Positions 25,691 to 40,014 of a DNA stretch of 64,000 nucleotides are shown here, one piece after another (within the stretch, counting starts at the first letter, position 1; every line of letters starts with the position of its first letter). The stretch comes from CAVXJN01 sp963762165 (lineage in GTDB: Bacteria > Pseudomonadota > Gammaproteobacteria > JASBUN01). Below the pieces are notes generated by a model. It was not told where the DNA came from. It did no database searches and saw only the letters and a list, made by a program, of their open reading frames with translations. The translations under genes were made by a program, and so were the position numbers. The stretch is taken from contig CAVXJN010000003.1 in assembly GCA_963762165.1 (NCBI GenBank), positions 1,178,001 through 1,242,000 on the forward strand, written 5' to 3'.

Positions 25691-27218
25691 TCAGTTGCGC
25701 GCGACCTGGGTACGATCCAGTACATCGAGTTGGTCGATCAATGGATCGGCCTCGGCGCGGAATGCCGGCAATTCCATCGTCGGGATGGGGGTGGCCACCG
25801 GCAAATCCACCGTCAGTGGGTTGCGGTGGGCGCCATTGACGCGGAATTCGTAATGCAGATGCGGACCGGTCGCCAGCCCGGTCTGGCCGACATAGCCGAT
25901 GACCTGGCCCTGATGCACAGTGCTGCCGAGTTTGAAGCGCCGGTTGAAGCGGGACATGTGCCCGTACAGCGTGCTGTAGCGGCTGCCATGCCGGATGATG
26001 ATTACGTTGCCGTAACCGCCTTTGCGGCCGCGGAATATGATCTTGCCGTCGCCGGTGGCTTTGATCGGCGTCCCCCTCGGGGCAGCGTAATCGACGCCCT
26101 TGTGAGCGCGGATCCGGTTGAGGATCGGGTGCATCCGGTGGAGGTCGAACTTTGAGCTGATGCGGGTGAAATTGACCGGCGTGCGCAGAAACGCTTTGCG
26201 CACGCTGAGGCCGCTCGGTGTGTAATAGCTGCTGCGGCCGTCGCTGTCGGTGAAGCGGAGGGCGCGATAGGTCTTGCCGCGGTTGATGAATTCCGCCGCG
26301 ACGATGTCGCCATCGCTCACTTTGCGACCGTCGAGGTAATTCTGTTCATAGATCACCGTGAAACGGTCGCCCTCGCGCAGGTCCAGCGCCATGTCGATGT
26401 CCCAGCCAAAAATGCCGGCCAGTTCCATGGTCAGATTGTCCGACAGTCCCGCTTTCTGGGCGGATACGAACAGGGATTGCGAAATCACCCCAGACGCATT
26501 GGCGGTGCGTATTTCGTAGTCGCGTTCAAGTTTGTTGGCCTGGTAGCCCTTCGCGTTTCGGGTGATCCGCAAACTGTGGCTGGGGTCGATCTTGAGGACC
26601 AATTCATTGAGGTTGCCGTCGTCGTCGACGCGCACGCGCAGGGTCTCGCCGGGAAACAGGCGTTTGAGTCGCCCCACTGGGCCATCGGCCTGCATGACTT
26701 CGTAAAGCTGTCGCGCCGTAAGCCCGGCGTGAGAAAAAATTTGCGCGAGATTGTCGCCTGATTTGACCGTGAACTGCTGCCACTCTCCGGCGGAGAAATC
26801 TTCAGTCTGGGCTTCGGTTTGCAGCCTCGGCGGCGCTGGCTGAATCGCTTGCCGGCGGTTGTTCGTGCAGCAGTGGATCTTCAGCCAAAGCTTCAGCAGG
26901 ACCTGTAGTAAGCGGGGCTTCCGGCGCCTCTCGCAGCGCGACCTTTTCGGTGGCTGGGCGCGGCTTGGCGGCATTGTCTTGGATTGACTCCGCTTGCTGC
27001 CCTGGCAGAGGCAGATCCTGGCTGACGGCGTCAGTCGCGGATTGCCGCAAGCGATCGGAACGGGTCGCGGCCGCATTGTCGGGGGTGGCGCTGAGAAAAA
27101 AACCAAGCGCCAGGCCGGCGGCCGCCAGCAGCACCAGATGCCGCCGTCCGGGCCGAAAAAGGGCGCCCGCAACGGGTCGCGGCCGGTCGGAAAGAAACTT
27201 ATAGTCGCGCTTCATCAT
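25691..27218 (-). CDS. mepM: Murein DD-endopeptidase MepM-like, M23 family (one frameshift)
   Basis: Periplasmic zinc endopeptidase that cuts D-Ala-mDAP crosslinks to allow wall growth. From the N-terminus: cytoplasmic tail, membrane anchor (LVLLAAAGLALGFFLSA), a Pro/Ala/Glu-rich region, an OapA/LysM-like segment (FTVKSGDNLAQIFSHAGL), a structural domain and the M23 domain. The zinc-site motifs are AHKGVDYAAPRGTPI, GHMSRF and TGPHLHYEFRVNG (HxH). Frames change near 26820 within the low-complexity region, probably one extra base. The start is the first of two adjacent ATGs (27218 or 27215). It is divergent from tyrS and is followed by anmK. Confidence 0.9.
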
Positions 27219-27444
27219 GAAGGGCCAATGGACTGGAAATGTCTTGAGAAATCCGCAACGCATACGTTAGCGTGCGGCCACCTTCCGGTCAATTGCCATG
27301 CGATGCAATGTGATCTGGTCGTGATTCGGCAAGCGACCGCTTCGGACGTCCTCCCTGATACCCATTTTATACTGCTTCCGGTATCTTATCGGCCTTTTCA
27401 CGCTCGTCTTTGACTTTTTAGGCTACGCAAAGGTTTGTCGCAAC

Positions 27445-28646
<1,202 letters not shown>

Positions 28647-28724
28647 CCATGGCCCATGGGTGACCGCGTTTTTAGGCGCGGAACCGGTCCGGGCAATTCT
28701 TTTTCATAAATCTGAAAAAACCTG

Positions 28725-28752
28725 TTGACCGGCTGCCCGAGCCCCGTATAAT
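28725..28752 (+). promoter_or_regulatory. rRNA operon promoter (P1-like)
   Basis: TTGACC, a 16-bp spacer and a perfect TATAAT, followed by a GC-rich discriminator (GCGCGC) as in stringently controlled rRNA promoters. An A/T-rich stretch just upstream (28695-28721) could act as an UP element. The start of the 16S gene lies about 305 nt downstream. Confidence 0.88.
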
Positions 28753-28895
28753 GCGCGCTCTCCGGTGCTGTGCCGACGCCGGATCAGGCAACGTAAGGTA
28801 CGGCAAACCCGAAAAAAAGCTGAGTTTGCTATTGACGGGTAGGCTGATTGGCATATAGAATTTTCTGTCTCGGTTGGGCGATGTTCCTGACCCGC

Positions 28896-28910
28896 GTTCT
28901 TTAAAAAATT
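28896..28910 (+). promoter_or_regulatory. boxA-type antitermination site in the 16S leader
   Basis: GTTCTTTAAAAAATT resembles the rrn boxA (TGCTCTTTAAAA) that loads NusB/S10 and related factors. The same motif recurs before 23S at 30993-31008. Confidence 0.7.
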
Positions 28911-28911
28911 G

Positions 28912-28934
28912 ATCAAGTGACTTGTGTGGATGCT
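28912..28934 (+). repeat. 5' arm of the pre-16S RNase III processing stem
   Basis: This 23-base arm is the exact reverse complement of 30632-30654, downstream of 16S. Pairing closes the 16S precursor into a loop for RNase III cleavage. Confidence 0.9.
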
Positions 28935-29064
28935 TGCGTCGAACGGCAGCAGTGCCAAGCAATATTCGATGCAAGTAACCTCAAAGTCGATTCTGTAGTT
29001 TTATTGATTCTGAGCGAGCTTAAGTCGAGCAAGGATTGGTCACCCAAAGTGACTGTCAAACTTG

Positions 29065-30603
<1,539 letters not shown>

Positions 30604-30631
30604 ACGAGTAAGCACTGTCTTCCACGGCGCG

Positions 30632-30654
30632 AGCATCCACACAAGTCACTTGAT
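30632..30654 (+). repeat. 3' arm of the pre-16S RNase III processing stem
   Basis: Exact reverse complement of 28912-28934 (23 bases), 29 nt after the mature 16S end. Confidence 0.9.
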
Positions 30655-30673
30655 TACCGGTACTACTGACCAC

Positions 30674-30750
<77 letters not shown>

Positions 30751-30818
30751 TTGTTTAGGGTTGCGTCCCGCAAGCGAGCGGTTCGTGCTCGTTGTGGTGT
30801 TAGTCCTCGTTCGTTTAC

Positions 30819-30894
30819 GGGGCCATAGCTCAGCTGGGAGAGCGCCTGCCTTGCACGCAGGAGGTCGGCGGTTCGATCCCGCCTGGCTCCACCA
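30819..30894 (+). tRNA. tRNA-Ala (TGC)
   Basis: 76-nt cloverleaf in the 16S-23S spacer. GGGGCCA/TGGCTCC acceptor, anticodon loop TTGCACG, GTTCGATCC T-loop and encoded CCA. Ile-Ala order is the usual spacer pair. Confidence 0.98.
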
Positions 30895-30992
30895 GTCATC
30901 AGTGGTACCGGAAGAAACCAGAACCAAGAATCTCGTGAGATTTTTGCTTCTGGTTTTTTTGACCAGAAACCTGTCGACCTAGCGTTCGGCAG

Positions 30993-31008
30993 TGTTCTTT
31001 AAAAAATT
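30993..31008 (+). promoter_or_regulatory. boxA-type antitermination site before 23S
   Basis: TGTTCTTTAAAAAATT repeats the 16S-leader boxA. It adjoins an arm (31005-31018) that pairs with 34114-34128 downstream of 23S to form the pre-23S processing stem. Confidence 0.7.
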
Positions 31009-31139
31009 GGGAAGTCAGAGTTTAGGCGCGGATGAAGAAATTCATCCAAATTAGGGTATGTTGCATTCAGCAGCGACCAGCTATTTAAAGATCGATCGTT
31101 ACTTGCGCCCCATGAAACCCAGGCTGTTTCGGGTTATAT

Positions 31140-34033
<2,894 letters not shown>

Positions 34034-34171
34034 TATAACCCCAAGCAGTTTGGTTGGGCATGGTCGCGTAACGATCCCAAGTCGCTGTTGTTTGCGACAG
34101 ACCCTAACGCCTACTGACTTCCCCAATTTGCTTCGATTGCCGGCTGGTAAAGGTGGTCAAGCATAAAAGTT

Positions 34172-34290
34172 TGCCTGGCGGCAATAGCGAGTGGGAACCA
34201 CCTGATCCCATCCCGAACTCGGAAGTGAAACCGCTCAGCGCCGATGATAGTGTGGGGCTTCCCCATGTGAAAGTAGGTCACTGCCAGGCT
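34172..34290 (+). rRNA. rrf: 5S ribosomal RNA
   Basis: TGCCTGGCGGCAATAGCGAG through CACTGCCAGGC with complementary ends. CCCATCCCGAACTCGGAAGT is the conserved loop. It lies 138 nt after 23S. Confidence 0.97.
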
Positions 34291-34300
34291 TTTAATACGA

Positions 34301-34333
34301 AACCCCTGCGACATTGTTGCAGGGGTTTTTTTT
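34301..34333 (+). terminator. Intrinsic terminator of the rRNA operon
   Basis: AACCCCTGC / GCAGGGGTT stem with a 9-nt loop, running into T8. It lies 11 nt after 5S. Confidence 0.93.
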
Positions 34334-34405
34334 GGCTCGAACCGGTGCTGTAGTGTCGTAAATCTTTGCACTGGCGAGTGAAATGCCCCGGGAATGCCAA
34401 TGCGC

Positions 34406-35215
34406 TGACCGTACCCCTGAATTCGGTCCAGTTCGTTGGAGAGGATTTCAGCATATCAGGCGGCCTGTCCGGCAAATACCGCGGGCGGTACGTTTCTCAA
34501 GGACCGGTGGGGCTTGGCGTGGTTGTAATGGGTTCTCCACGTCTCAATCGTGTTGCGGGCGTCGAACAGATCACGGAACCAATGTTGGTTGAGACATTGA
34601 TCCCGGAACTTGCCGTTGAAGCTTTCAACGAATGCGTTCTGCGTCGGTTTGCCAGGCTGGATGAAGTGCAACTGCACGCCGTGATCCTTCGCCCAGAAGA
34701 ACAGTGCCTTGCTGGTGAACTCCGGTCCGTTATCGGTGACGATGGTCGAGGGCCTCGCGCGCAGCTGGCACAGTTCGCTTAAATAGCGCGCGACCCGGAT
34801 GCCGGAGATGGAGGTTTCGACGAGCTGTCCAACGCACTCGCGGAGTAGTCGTCGATGATGTTCAACACCCGGAATCGTCTGCCGTCAGCCAGTTGATCGC
34901 TCACAAAGTCCATGGACCAGCGTTCGTTTACGCGATTGGGCAGTGCGATCGGCATTCGGGGCCGCTGCAAGCACTTGCGGCGCCGGGTACGGACCTGGAG
35001 CCCTTCTTCGGCATAGACCCGATACGTCCTCTTAGGGTTGATCACCCGTTGCTCGGCCTTGAGTAAGCCATGCAACGTGGGATAGCCGTAGCGCGGGTAC
35101 TGCTGCGCCAGTTCCGCAGGCGCACCCGCAAACGGGCGTCATCGGCTCGCCGGGACTGATACCGACACCCGACCGGGACAACCGAACCAACTGGAGCGCG
35201 GCATTGTCCAGGGCG
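34406..35215 (-). mobile_element. IS3-family insertion sequence remnant (orfB transposase, indels, 5'-truncated)
   Basis: DDE transposase OrfB of the IS3 family, IS407/IS51-like. Read in sequence: SRRADDARLRVRLR, QQYPRYGYPTLHGLLKAEQR, RWSMDFVSDQLADGRRFRVL with NIIDDYS (first catalytic Asp), IVTDNGPEFTSKALFF (second Asp) and PTQNAFVESFNGKFRDQCL (Glu). At least two and probably three single-base losses (near 34840, 35113 and 35165) split it; the DDE triad itself is preserved. The C-terminus ends at 34456. TGACCGTACCCCTGAATTCG at 34406 may be the right inverted end. OrfA, the OrfB N-terminus and the left end are not recognisable, so this copy is probably immobile. Confidence 0.8.
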
Positions 35216-35554
35216 GTGATAAAAAACAGGCCAGAGTGTTGCTCGAAGGGCTCATGACTCCCCACCCCGTGGGACGAGGTGGCGACCGTGAATTCGCCAG
35301 GCCGGCTGCTGCGGTCACGCCGACTGCCCGACCGGTAAGTCGCCCGCTGTCGCCGCTTGGTCGCGGTTTCCGGGACGTTGATCGAATCGGTGAACCCTTA
35401 GGTGCGCAGGTGTACAACTCCGAGCGGCGCTGGAAAGCTGGAAACAGCAGCCCGTTGCTTTTGACAAACACTCAGGTGTGTTGCACCAGCGCCGTACGAG
35501 GCCTGCGGCTAGATGGGATCGGCTGTTTACTGTTCAGACCCGCCATTCGTTGGA
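35216..35554. other. Gene-free stretch between the IS remnant and the PEP-CTERM gene
   Basis: About 340 bp with no convincing coding signal. Open frames on both strands (for example 35236-35604) have no recognisable domain, and I find no matching inverted end for the IS here. It may be degraded mobile DNA. Confidence 0.5.
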
Positions 35555-35591
35555 AACAAAAAAGCCGAGCGGCCTCGTGGCCGCTCGGCTT
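35555..35591 (-). terminator. Intrinsic terminator of the PEP-CTERM gene
   Basis: Minus-strand stem AAGCCGAGCGGCC / GGCCGCTCGGCTT (35562-35591) with a 4-nt loop, then T6. It lies 19 nt after the stop codon. Confidence 0.9.
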
Positions 35592-35610
35592 CCTTCCAGG
35601 ATAGTGCGTC

Positions 35611-36339
35611 CTAGCGTAGAACCATCAGTTCGGTACGAGCCTTGTTCTTACGATGTCCAAACCCGAAAGCCGCCGCGCCGATGCCGAGGAGCGCGAGCAT
35701 GCCGGGTTCAGGAACCGTACCGTTGCCCCCCGGAATTTCCCGGGCGAGCTTGGTCCGCAGTGCTTGTTCGAAATCGCCGAAGCTTGCGACAGTGATCGAG
35801 AACGCGTCCGTGCCGCCGATAAACCCGCAATTGGCGCCGGCACCAATGCCCAAACAGTTGATCTGTTCAATACCGGCCGCAAGTGCGGCGCCAGGCTGGC
35901 TGCCGAGAGATCCGGCACCGTCGGTCGACACGTCGATCACCTGCCGATCGGAGTCAATTGCATTTCCGAGTATGTCATTCTGCAAGGCAGTGATTGCGGA
36001 GCCGATGTCGGTTCCGCCACTGATCCGGGTAAAGGTTGAGATCGCCGTGATCAAATTCCCGATCGTGGTACCGTCAATCACCGTGGTGGGAAAAACCTGG
36101 TTTGCCGAGGACGAGAACTGGTATACGCCGATTGCGACGCTTCCGTCCCGTGGCAGTACCGTCGGGTCATTCAATACTGTTGCATAGGCATTCCGCTGCA
36201 GGGCGAAGTTTGCAGTGCTGATGCTCCCTGAAGCGTCCAGTGCAAGCCCCAGTTCAATTGGGATCGCGTGCGCGGCGGTCGTGGCCAAGCCCAGGGCTGC
36301 AGATGCCGCCAACCCCATCCAAAGTTTCTTCAAGGTCAT
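35611..36339 (-). CDS. PEP-CTERM sorting-signal protein with VWA-like (DUF1194-type) domain
   Basis: A 242-residue exported protein. Signal peptide (LWMGLAASAALGLATTAAHA), then a von Willebrand A-like domain of the DUF1194 type: IELGLALDASGSIS (MIDAS-type DxSxS), ISGGTDIGSAITAL, RQVIDVSTDGAGS. The C-terminal tripartite PEP-CTERM signal is VPEPGMLALLGIGAAAFGFG followed by HRKNK, so an exosortase should cut it and release or anchor it at the surface. No exosortase gene is in the window. ATG at 36339 has a strong AGGAGAGG site. A sigma-54-like promoter is upstream and a terminator downstream, so it is probably monocistronic. Confidence 0.88.
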   Translation of the reverse strand: MTLKKLWMGLAASAALGLATTAAHAIPIELGLALDASGSISTANFALQRNAYATVLNDPTVLPRDGSVAIGVYQFSSSANQVFPTTVIDGTTIGNLITAISTFTRISGGTDIGSAITALQNDILGNAIDSDRQVIDVSTDGAGSLGSQPGAALAAGIEQINCLGIGAGANCGFIGGTDAFSITVASFGDFEQALRTKLAREIPGGNGTVPEPGMLALLGIGAAAFGFGHRKNKARTELMVLR

Positions 36340-36495
36340 CTTCCTCTCCTTAATGATTGAGCGCGTATCTTCGTACATCAAGTGAACCCACCTGACTAAG
36401 AGGGAACCCCCCGAAACGTTCGTAGCATGTCCGCGGAGCTGGGCAGCGACGGCAGGTCGAACAATGCATACTGCCTTCCCGCATGGTTCGCCCCT

Positions 36496-36511
36496 TGCAC
36501 TATGCGCGCCA
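36496..36511 (-). promoter_or_regulatory. Sigma-54-like promoter upstream of the PEP-CTERM gene
   Basis: On the minus strand TGGCGCG-CATA-GTGCA matches the -24/-12 consensus TGGCACG-N4-TTGCW. The GG and GC pairs are at the required 10-bp spacing, with two mismatches elsewhere. The predicted start is near 36486, giving a 5' leader of about 145 nt. RpoN-dependent control of PEP-CTERM genes has been described in other bacteria, which supports the reading. Confidence 0.5.
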
Positions 36512-36861
36512 AATTCTAACCTTTTGTTAAAACAATTAGTTATGCTAGCGAAATGGCGGTTGTTGAAATATTTTGTAAAAAATATGGACGAGCTGCAGCT
36601 CAATCAGTTGTTGGCGTGATCATTTGCATGGCTACCGGCTTCTGTGCCGTTTTGGTCCATATAACAGGAGCTTCGGGAAGTATCCGGGCGCGAGGTGGAG
36701 CGGTGCCGGCTTCAGGCGCCGTAATCCGAGAGGTCATCGCTGTAAAATGAATGGACATTATGTTCGAGCGGGCAGTTCGTTGGATAATCTGCGTCGGCCT
36801 CGGCTCAGCCCCGCCCTCATTGGCTTAACGTTCGATTCAACGATCCTTGGCTACCTAAACC
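36512..36861. other. Intergenic, AT-rich divergent region
   Basis: Region between the sigma-54-like site and the M61 peptidase gene, with lower GC than its surroundings. It includes AATTGTTTTAACAA (minus strand), a short imperfect palindrome that could bind an enhancer protein. A 65-codon plus-strand frame (36553-36750) has no recognisable features. No gene is called. Confidence 0.5.
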
Positions 36862-38677
36862 ATGAAATCCGAATATGCTGTTGATTACCGTCTGGCGTTC
36901 CGCGATGTTCACACACATCTATTCCAGGTAGTTTGCACGGTGCCCGAGCCGGACCTGCAGGGGCAGGTATTCACGGTTCCCGGCTGGATCCCCGGCAGCT
37001 ACATGATCCGCGACTTCGCCAAGAACATCGTTCGTGTATGGGCATATTGCGGCGGCAAAGAACTTTCGGTGATCAAGCTCGACAAGCAGACATGGCGCTG
37101 TGAACCGTGCTCCGGGTCCGCTGGAGTTGAGCTACGAAATCTATGCCTGGGACCTTTCGGTACGCGGGGCCCATCTCGATGCGACCCATGCCTATTTCAA
37201 CGGCACCAGCGTATTCATGCGCGTCGAAGGCCAGGACCGGCGCCCATGCCGAGTGGAAATACGGCAGCTCGAAGGCGAACGGTACGCGAACTGGCGGGTC
37301 GCGACGTCTATGACCCGCGCCGAGGCTCCGGAGTGGGGTTTCGGCGTCATATCGGGCGTCGAACTACGACGAGTTGATCGACCATCCCGTTGAAATCGGT
37401 GATTTCGCATCGGGCATCATTCGAAGTGGCGGGCGTGCCGCATCATATTGCCCTGTACTGGGCGCCAGCGCGCCGACATGCCGCGGCTGTGCCGGGACCT
37501 GCAGCGGATTTGCGAATCCCACGTCGGTCTGTTCGGCGAGCTTCCGGAAATGGACCGTTACCTGTTCCTAACCATGGTGGTTGGTGAGGGCTACGGAGGG
37601 TTGGAGCATCGCGCATCTTGCAGTCTGATGACCAGCCGCGACAGTCTGCCGCGAAGGGGGGAAGAAAAGGTCAGCGATAGTTACCGGGATTTCCTGGCTC
37701 TGTGCAGCCACGAGTACTTCCACACCTGGAACGTAAAGCGCATCAAACCGGCCGCTTTTCTGCCCTACGATCTCAGCCGTGAAGTGCACACCAGTTTGTT
37801 GTGGGCGTTTGAAGGTATCACTTCGTATTACGACGAACTGGCGTTGCATCGTGCCGGATTGATCAGTGCTGAAAGCTATCTGGAAATGGTCAGCCAGGCG
37901 GTGACACGGGTGTTGCGCACGCCGGGGAGATTCAAGCAAAGCGTGGCCGAATCGAGTTTCGACGCCTGGACCAAGTTCTATAAGCAGGACGAGAACGCGC
38001 CCAATGCGATCATCAGCTACTACGCCAAAGGCGCCGTAATTGCACTGGCACTCGATCTGATGCTGCGCGGGCACACGCAGGGCAAGGTGAGTTTGGACGA
38101 TCTCATGCGTTCGCTGTGGCAAAGGTATGGTCGTCCCTATGTCGGGGTCCCGGAAGACGGTGTTTTTGCCTTGGTGTCGGAACTGGCAGGTGCGGAAGCC
38201 GGGCAACAGCTGCGCCACTGGGTCGAGGGAACCGACGACCCGGATCTGGCCGCGCTGCTTGCGTCGGTCGGCGTTGAAATGCATGTGCGCAGTGCCGAGT
38301 CTGCGAAAGACAAAGGCGGGAAGCCATCGACACGCGACCAAGCCTTGCTGGTGCTCGGCGTGCGGCTGGCGAACAATGGCGATTCGGCGCGCGTCGCGGT
38401 CGTATTCGAGGGCAGCGGCGCCGCAGAGGCCGGCTTGTCCGCCGGCGACGAATTGGTTGCGGTCGATGGAATCCGGGTCAACGGCCGCAATCTCGAAGGC
38501 CAGCTGCAGCGGTACGCGGCTGGCGCCACGGTCAGTGTCCACGGATTCCGTCGTGACGAGTTGTTCGAATTGGCAGTGCAGCTGCGCCCGGCGCAGGTCG
38601 ACACGTGTTATATGAAAATCGTCGACGAAGGACGCTGCCGCGAGCAGTGGTTGGGTGGTGCGGACGCGGCCGACTGA
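36862..38677 (+). CDS. M61 family peptidase with PDZ domain (several indels)
   Basis: Zinc metallopeptidase of the glycyl-aminopeptidase group, about 600 residues. N-terminal beta domain: YAVDYRLAFRDVHTHLFQVV, VPGWIPGSYMIRDFAKNIVR and ELSYEIYAWDLSVRGAHLD. Catalytic domain: GGLEHRASCSLMTSR, SHEYFHTWNVKRIKP (HEXXH) and LLWAFEGITSYYDELAL (Glu ligand). A C-terminal PDZ-like domain (GAAEAGLSAGDELVAVDGIR) ends it. At least three frame changes lie between 37090 and 37480, and the last 400 residues are clean. No signal peptide is visible, unusual but common for this family. It converges with the Sel1 gene. The substrate is unknown. Confidence 0.85.
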
Positions 38678-38696
38678 GCGACCGCGTCCAGGAATG

Positions 38697-39839
38697 TCAG
38701 CCTGCTTCAGCGCGGGTGAAATGTTCTCGCTTGAAGTTGTCGTTGACGCAATCGAGCCGGTCCTTGCCCGTGAATTTGCATTTGATAATGGTTTGCTGCT
38801 TCCAACCGAGCTTGGGAACGTCGGCTTCGCTGTGACTGGTATTGTCCGGGTCGTCCGGCCGCACGTAAAGAACGTTGGTCCGGTAGGTTCCCATGAATTG
38901 GCCGTCATCACTGAAGCGGCCGAACTTCGCTTTCACCATGTAGTCGATTCGCGCGAATACATTGGTGCGTTTGAGACGTTCGGTTTCGCAAACCACCGAA
39001 TTTCCTTCGATGCTGCATTTGGTTCGCGCGGATGGCATATGCTTGGACGGCTCACCACCCGCATTTAGCCAATTCCCGGTCAGCAACAGCGCCTTGGTGT
39101 CAATCTCGGCCGCTTGTTCGGGCTTTGGTTTCGCAACCGCGACCGGCTCCGGCTTGTGCCTCGGAGCAGGTTTCGGGGTAGGTTCCGCTTTCGCCACCAC
39201 CGCGGCCGCGGGTTTGGACTCGACCTTCACCACCGGTTTTGGTTTCGGACGATTTTCGGCCGCTTTGGCGGCGGCTTCCCGGGCTGCTGCTTCCTTTGCT
39301 GCTGCGTCCCGCGCGGCACGGGCTTTCTCAGCCGCAGCTTCGGCGGCAATCAGTTCCTTGATCCGGCTCACCTCGGCTTTTGCCGGCACATAATTGTCGT
39401 CCGCGGCTTGCGATAGCCAATATAGCGCTTTGTTGTTGTCCTGAGCGACCCCATTGCCGTCCGCATATAGCTCGCCGAGGTAGAATTGGGCAGGCGAATA
39501 CTCGTGCTGCGCGGAGCGGCGCAAATATTTGTACGCCTTGCCATAGTCGCGTTTCAGGCCCTTGCCTTCCAGGTACAGGTAACCCAGTTTGTAAAGCGCT
39601 TTGACATGGTCCTGCTCCGCCGCCTTTTCGAACCAAGACGCTGCGGCGTCAAAGTCGCGGGCGACTTCGGTGCCGCGCAGGTATGCGTTGCCGAGATTGT
39701 ATTGGGCGTCCGGATCCCCTTTTTGCGCTTGTTCGGTCCACTGCTTGAAGCGGGCATCGTACAACGTGTCCACTCCATAAGCGGCAGGAGCGGCGACCGT
39801 GAATAGCAGCAATATCCCGAGGAGCGTTCTACTGTCCAT
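38697..39839 (-). CDS. Exported Sel1-repeat protein with Ala/Lys-rich linker
   Basis: A 380-residue protein. Signal peptide (LLGILLLFTVAAPAAYG), then at least three Sel1-like repeats: GDPDAQYNLGNAYLRGTEVA, DHVKALYKLGYLYLEGKGLK and YSPAQFYLGELYADGNGVAQ. A highly charged helical segment (AEKARAARDAAAKEAAAREA and on) and a Pro/Lys linker resemble TolA-like spacers. A C-terminal globular domain with several Cys follows (RTKCSIEGNSVVCETERLKR and IIKCKFTGKDRLDCVNDNFK), possibly disulfide-bonded. Sel1 repeats usually scaffold protein complexes. I do not recognise the C-terminal domain. ATG at 39839 is chosen because the signal peptide follows; an upstream in-frame start is less likely. Confidence 0.8.
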   Translation of the reverse strand: MDSRTLLGILLLFTVAAPAAYGVDTLYDARFKQWTEQAQKGDPDAQYNLGNAYLRGTEVARDFDAAASWFEKAAEQDHVKALYKLGYLYLEGKGLKRDYGKAYKYLRRSAQHEYSPAQFYLGELYADGNGVAQDNNKALYWLSQAADDNYVPAKAEVSRIKELIAAEAAAEKARAARDAAAKEAAAREAAAKAAENRPKPKPVVKVESKPAAAVVAKAEPTPKPAPRHKPEPVAVAKPKPEQAAEIDTKALLLTGNWLNAGGEPSKHMPSARTKCSIEGNSVVCETERLKRTNVFARIDYMVKAKFGRFSDDGQFMGTYRTNVLYVRPDDPDNTSHSEADVPKLGWKQQTIIKCKFTGKDRLDCVNDNFKREHFTRAEAG

Positions 39840-40014
39840 AAGCTCGTTCCATAATCTTGAGTTGAAGTTGGGTCTTCGTAATGGCAATAGCGGCGGTTGG
39901 GTCACATTCTTGAAATTCCGAGTATTAATTTAGGGAATCCTTATATCTTAAAGAAGCTATGATGGCTCGCAGGCGGCGCCGAAAGCCGCGACGCCGGTCT
40001 GATACACTTTCGCA

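Noticed and set aside
35236..35604. A 122-codon plus-strand frame beside the IS remnant
   Set aside because: No domain is recognisable and it runs into the PEP-CTERM terminator hairpin.
36553..36750. A 65-codon plus-strand frame before the M61 gene
   Set aside because: It has a weak hydrophobic stretch but no ribosome-binding site, no conserved features, and lies in a probable regulatory region.
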